DNA of 64,000 bases from the NCBI GenBank assembly GCA_930367205.1, contig OV884014.1:114211768-114275767 (forward strand), written 5' to 3'. Positions within the stretch are counted from its first letter, which is position 1. Each line of letters opens with the position of its first letter. This document shows, piece after piece, positions 58,545 to 64,000 of this stretch. This stretch comes from Acanthosoma haemorrhoidale. Its lineage: Eukaryota > Arthropoda > Insecta > Hemiptera > Acanthosomatidae. The notes below the pieces were generated by a model. It had not been told where the DNA came from. It made no database searches and was given only the letters and a program-made list of their open reading frames with translations. Position numbers and translations under genes: made by a program.

Positions 58545-61500
58545 CAAAGATCTCGTCAATCTGATAAATAATATCCATCAAAAACAATGTCTGCCCGCAA
58601 ATCAGTAGTTTATTGCACGTACTGTCGCCTGCAACAGCTTACGCTGTCATTATAACACTAATTAACAGAAAATAATCAAATGATCAAATTATCTTTAAAA
58701 TAATGTAATATATATCATCATATTAAAACTAATAAATAATCAAAGTTGCCCTTACACCTTGCCTTACTGGACATAGCTATTGACAGGGTTTGGCACGCAA
58801 GTTTGCTCTACAAGCTCAAAAGATATTTACCACAGGCCCTTTTCCTAATCTTACAGTCCCATCTTTCAAATCAAAGATCTCGTCAATCTGATAAATAATA
58901 TCCATCAAAAACAATGTCTGCCCGCAAATCAGTAGTTTATTGCACGTACTGTCGCCTGCAACAGCTTACGCTGTCATTATAACACTAATTAACAGAAAAT
59001 AATCAAATGATCAAATTATCTTTAAAATAATGTAATATATATCATCATATTAAAACTAATAAATAATCAAAGTTGCCCTTACACCTTGCCTTACTGGACA
59101 TAGCTATTGACAGGGTTTGGCACGCAAGTTTGCTCTACAAGCTCAAAAGATATTTACCACAGACCCTTTTCCTAATCCTACAGTCCCATCTTTCAAATCA
59201 AAGATCTCGTCAATCTGATAAATAATATCCATCGAAAACAATGTCTGCCCGCAAATCAGTAGTTTATTGCACGTACTGTCGCCTGCAACAGCTTACGCTG
59301 TCATTATAACACTAATTAACAGAAAATAATCAAATGATCAAATTATCTTTAAAATAATGTAATATATATCATCATATTAAAACTAATAAATAATCAAAGT
59401 TGCCCTTACACCTTGCCTTACTGGACATAGCTATTGACAGGGTTTGGCACGCAAGTTTGCTCTACAAGCTCAAAAGATATTTACCACAGGCCCTTTTCCT
59501 AATCTTACAGTCCCATCTTTCAAATCAAAGATCTCGTCAATCTGATAAATAATATCCATCAAAAACAATGTCTGCCCGCAAATCAGTAGTTTATTGCACG
59601 TACTGTCGCCTGCAACAGCTTACGCTGTCATTATAACACTAATTAACAGAAAATAATCAAATGATCAAATTATCTTTAAAATAATGTAATATATATAATC
59701 ATATTAAAACTAATAAATAATCAAAGTTGCCCTTACACCTTGCCTTACTGGACATAGCTATTGACAGGGTTTGGCACGCAAGTTTGCTCTACAAGCTCAA
59801 AAGATATTTACCACAGACCCTTTTCCTAATCCTACAGTCCCATCTTTCAAATCAAAGATCTCGTCAATCTGATAAATAATATCCATCGAAAACAATGTCT
59901 GCCCGCAAATCAGTAGTTTATTGCACGTACTGTCGCCTGCAACAGCTTACGCTGTCATTATAACACTAATTAACAGAAAATAATCAAATGATCAAATTAT
60001 CTTTAAAATAATGTAATATATATCATCATATTAAAACTAATAAATAATCAAAGTTGCCCTTACACCTTGCCTTCCTGGACATAGCTATTGACAGGGTTTG
60101 GCACGCAGGTTTGCTCTACAAGCTCAAAAGATATTTACCACAGGCCCTTTTCCTAATCTTACAGTCCCATCTTTCAAATCAAAGATCTCGTCAATCTGAT
60201 AAATAATATCCATCAAAAACAATGTCTGCCCGCAAATCAGTAGTTTATTGCACGTACTGTCGCCTGCAACAGCTTACGCTGTCATTATAACACTAATTAA
60301 CAGAAAATAATCAAATGATCAAATTATCTTTAAAATAATGTAATATATATCATCATATTAAAACTAATAAATAATCAAAGTTGCCCTTACACCTTGCCTT
60401 ACTGGACATAGCTATTGACAGGGTTTGGCACGCAAGTTTGCTCTACAAGCTCAAAAGATATTTACCACAGGCCCTTTTCCTAATCTTACAGTCCCATCTT
60501 TCAAATCAAAGATCTCGTCAATCTGATAAATAATATCCATCAAAAACAATGTCTGCCCGCAAATCAGTAGTTTATTGCACGTACTGTCGCCTGCAACAGC
60601 TTACGCTGTCATTATAACACTAATTAACAGAAAATAATCAAATGATCAAATTATCTTTAAAATAATGTAATATATATCATCATATTAAAACTAATAAATA
60701 ATCAAAGTTGCCCTTACACCTTGCCTTACTGGACATAGCTATTGACAGGGTTTGGCACGCAAGTTTGCTCTACAAGCTCAAAAGATATTTACCACAGGCC
60801 CTTTTCCTAATCTTACAGTCCCATCTTTCAAATCAAAGATCTCGTCAATCTGATAAATAATATCCATCAAAAACAATGTCTGCCCGCAAATCAGTAGTTT
60901 ATTGCACGTACTGTCGCCTGCAACAGCTTACGCTGTCATTATAACACTAATTAACAGAAAATAATCAAATGATCAAATTATCTTTAAAATAATGTAATAT
61001 ATATCATCATATTAAAACTAATAAATAATCAAAGTTGCCCTTACACCTTGCCTTACTGGACATAGCTATTGACAGGGTTTGGCACGCAAGTTTGCTCTAC
61101 AAGCTCAAAAGATATTTACCACAGACCCTTTTCCTAATCCTACAGTCCCATCTTTCAAATCAAAGATCTCGTCAATCTGATAAATAATATCCATCGAAAA
61201 CAATGTCTGCCCGCAAATCAGTAGTTTATTGCACGTACTGTCGCCTGCAACAGCTTACGCTGTCATTATAACACTAATTAACAGAAAATAATCAAATGAT
61301 CAAATTATCTTTAAAATAATGTAATATATATAATCATATTAAAACTAATAAATAATCAAAGTTGCCCTTACACCTTGCCTTACTGGACATAGCTATTGAC
61401 AGGGTTTGGCACGCAAGTTTGCTCTACAAGCTCAAAAGATATTTACCACAGGCCCTTTTCCTAATCTTACAGTCCCATCTTTCAAATCAAAGATCTCGTC

Positions 61501-63122
61501 AATCTGATAAATAATATCCATCAAAAACAATGTCTGCCCGCAAATCAGTAGTTTATTGCACGTACTGTCGCCTGCAACAGCTTACGCTGTCATTATAACA
61601 CTAATTAACAGAAAATAATCAAATGATCAAATTATCTTTAAAATAATGTAATATATATAATCATATTAAAACTAATAAATAATCAAAGTTGCCCTTACAC
61701 CTTGCCTTACTGGACATAGCTATTGACAGGGTTTGGCACGCAAGTTTGCTCTACAAGCTCAAAAGATATTTACCACAGACCCTTTTCCTAATCCTACAGT
61801 CCCATCTTTCAAATCAAAGATCTCGTCAATCTGATAAATAATATCCATCGAAAACAATGTCTGCCCGCAAATCAGTAGTTTATTGCACGTACTGTCGCCT
61901 GCAACAGCTTACGCTGTCATTATAACACTAATTAACAGAAAATAATCAAATGATCAAATTATCTTTAAAATAATGTAATATATATCATCATATTAAAACT
62001 AATAAATAATCAAAGTTGCCCTTACACCTTGCCTTACTGGACATAGCTATTGACAGGGTTTGGCACGCAAGTTTGCTCTACAAGCTCAAAAGATATTTAC
62101 CACAGGCCCTTTTCCTAATCTTACAGTCCCATCTTTCAAATCAAAGATCTCGTCAATCTGATAAATAATATCCATCAAAAACAATGTCTGCCCGCAAATC
62201 AGTAGTTTATTGCACGTACTGTCGCCTGCAACAGCTTACGCTGTCATTATAACACTAATTAACAGAAAATAATCAAATGATCAAATTATCTTTAAAATAA
62301 TGTAATATATATCATCATATTAAAACTAATAAATAATCAAAGTTGCCCTTACACCTTGCCTTACTGGACATAGCTATTGACAGGGTTTGGCACGCAAGTT
62401 TGCTCTACAAGCTCAAAAGATATTTACCACAGGCCCTTTTCCTAATCTTACAGTCCCATCTTTCAAATCAAAGATCTCGTCAATCTGATAAATAATATCC
62501 ATCAAAAACAATGTCTGCCCGCAAATCAGTAGTTTATTGCACGTACTGTCGCCTGCAACAGCTTACGCTGTCATTATAACACTAATTAACAGAAAATAAT
62601 CAAATGATCAAATTATCTTTAAAATAATGTAATATATATCATCATATTAAAACTAATAAATAATCAAAGTTGCCCTTACACCTTGCCTTACTGGACATAG
62701 CTATTGACAGGGTTTGGCACGCAAGTTTGCTCTACAAGCTCAAAAGATATTTACCACAGGCCCTTTTCCTAATCTTACAGTCCCATCTTTCAAATCAAAG
62801 ATCTCGTCAATCTGATAAATAATATCCATCGAAAACAATGTCTGCCCGCAAATCAGTAGTTTATTGCACGTACTGTCGCCTGCAACAGCTTACGCTGTCA
62901 TTATAACACTAATAAACAGAAAATAATCAAATGATCAAAATATCTTTAAAATAATGTAATATATATCATCATATTAAAACTAATAAATAATCAAAGTTGC
63001 CCTTACACTTTGCCTTCCTGGACATAGCTATTGACAGGGTTTGGCACGCAGGTTTGCTCTACAAGCTCAAAAGATATTTACCACAGACCCTTTTCCTAAT
63101 CCTACAGTCCCACCTTTCAAAC
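58545..63122 (+). repeat. satellite array, exactly 14 x 327 bp, composite with Jockey-A sequence
   Basis: Every unit starts caaagatctcgtcaatctg, at 58545, 58872, 59199 and so on in steps of 327 to 62796. The first roughly 200 bp of a unit match nothing else here. The last roughly 125 bp (gttgcccttacacc to ccatctttcaaa) are Jockey-A reverse transcriptase sequence, corresponding to the AFLDIAIDRVWHAGLLYKL segment. Units differ at a handful of positions. The final unit does not end: it runs on into Jockey-A copy A14. No unit is coding as a whole. Confidence 0.98.
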
Positions 63123-63915
63123 CGCTTCTTTCAAGTCCACTGTGGCTTACAATATTTAAGCTACTATCCCACTATAACTACTATCCCATACAAGCAGGTG
63201 TTCCACTAGGCAGTGTTCTGGGTCCCAACCTCAATAACCTATACACCGCTGATGTCCCCTCTACTTCAATACCTTCATAGCCACATTAGCAGATTACACT
63301 GCAGTCTTGTCATCCCACCCAGACCCCGACATAGCATCCCATAACCTTCAAAAACAAAATCCTTTCAATCAAACGTACTGAGAACAATATTAAATGCCCC
63401 TTATTACGTCAGCAACAAAACCCTTCATAACGATCTTAATATACCCTATGTTCTTAAACTCATCCCTTCCAAGTTCATAAAATTCCATAGTAACCTATCC
63501 AACCACCACAATCCCCTAGCACAATCATTATACAGCACCATGCATCCCTATAACCTCCTCGGAGACTAAAACGGTAGAGGCCTCGTGACCTGCTATAAAT
63601 GCGTGACATTGGAAGTTCTGGCAACCGCCAATTTCTCTAATCATGTCCTAAGCTCTCGCGCTCTTCGTCAGCCTCCACAGGCTTGTATCCAGAGACTGAT
63701 GGAGTAGCGTGGGGGACTCCAACGACTCCACTTCCTCTTTCGCACGCGGGGGAGGTGACAACCATGTGGATTTGGGAGGCCTCTTGGCTGTTTGTAAATA
63801 ATGTATGAATGAGCGAGTAAATGATGAATTGTAAATAAAGTATGAATGAGAACATTTATCTCAATTACTTATGGCCTAAGGAAGGCAGATTGTAATTTTA
63901 TCACAATGAAGAAGT
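62996..63915 (+). mobile_element. Jockey-A fragment (copy A14), founder edge of the satellite
   Basis: Begins inside the last satellite unit with LHFAFLDIAIDRVWHAGLL-type coding, followed by RYLPQTLFLILQSHLSNRFF and LGSVLGPNLNNLYTADVPS. Near 63355 an internal deletion of about 360 bp (aaaaacaaaatcctttcaat) removes the segment after the YADD site. Then follow the PYYVSN...TLHNDLNIPY-type tail, the 3' untranslated region with hairpin (TGGCCTAAGGAAGGCAG) and cacaatgaagaag. Frame shifts break ORF2. Confidence 0.88.
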
Positions 63916-64000
63916 ATCAGAACTTAAAAAATAAAAATAAAATAAAATTATAGAAAAACCTTTATACCTCCTTAGGTGAAAGTCAAACAAGCTCTGAAGT

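Overview
The window looks like repeat-rich, AT-rich nuclear DNA of an insect. The evidence is the mix of elements: Jockey-clade non-LTR elements, mariner and Tigger/pogo DNA transposons, a Gypsy LTR retrotransposon primed by tRNA-Phe, and an R4/Dong-like element. There are long unannotatable AT-rich stretches, no operons and no bacterial signals. The order of insect cannot be read from the sequence. No complete host gene is visible; two short stretches look like isolated coding exons (23378-23493 minus, 42877-43158 plus).

Layout. 0-8.5 kb: a decayed mariner (minus), a Jockey fragment, a solo LTR and a deleted Tigger-like transposon. 9-23 kb: Jockey fragments in both orientations, a 213-bp CT microsatellite, a 99-bp tail of a second non-LTR family with an intact 11-bp target duplication, and a solo LTR with a perfect 5-bp duplication. 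23-33.8 kb: a candidate exon, a second mariner copy, two more solo LTRs, a tRNA-like SINE head and more Jockey pieces. 33.86-39.16 kb: a full-length Gypsy element with identical 182-bp LTRs, primer-binding site, gag, pol and polypurine tract. Its gag and pol share one frame across a TAA, and pol carries a TAG and a frameshift. 39.2-46.6 kb: a Jockey ORF1 remnant, the second candidate exon, a SINE-like repeat and an R4/Dong-like element split by a Jockey insertion. 48.4-56.7 kb: a solo LTR with a perfect 5-bp duplication, a 10 x 32-bp minisatellite, ORF2 tails of two further non-LTR families, and a third mariner with clear inverted repeats. 58.5-63.1 kb: a satellite of exactly 14 x 327-bp units. 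Each unit fuses about 200 bp of unrelated sequence to about 125 bp of the Jockey reverse transcriptase gene, and the array runs straight into the Jockey copy that continues to 63.9 kb.

Most of what can be read is mobile DNA at different stages of decay. The dominant family, here called Jockey-A, has at least 14 dispersed fragments. It inserted into another element, produced a deletion subfamily and seeded the satellite. The best candidates for something undescribed are this transposon-derived satellite with a six-unit higher-order pattern, and the stop-separated single-frame gag-pol of the Gypsy element.
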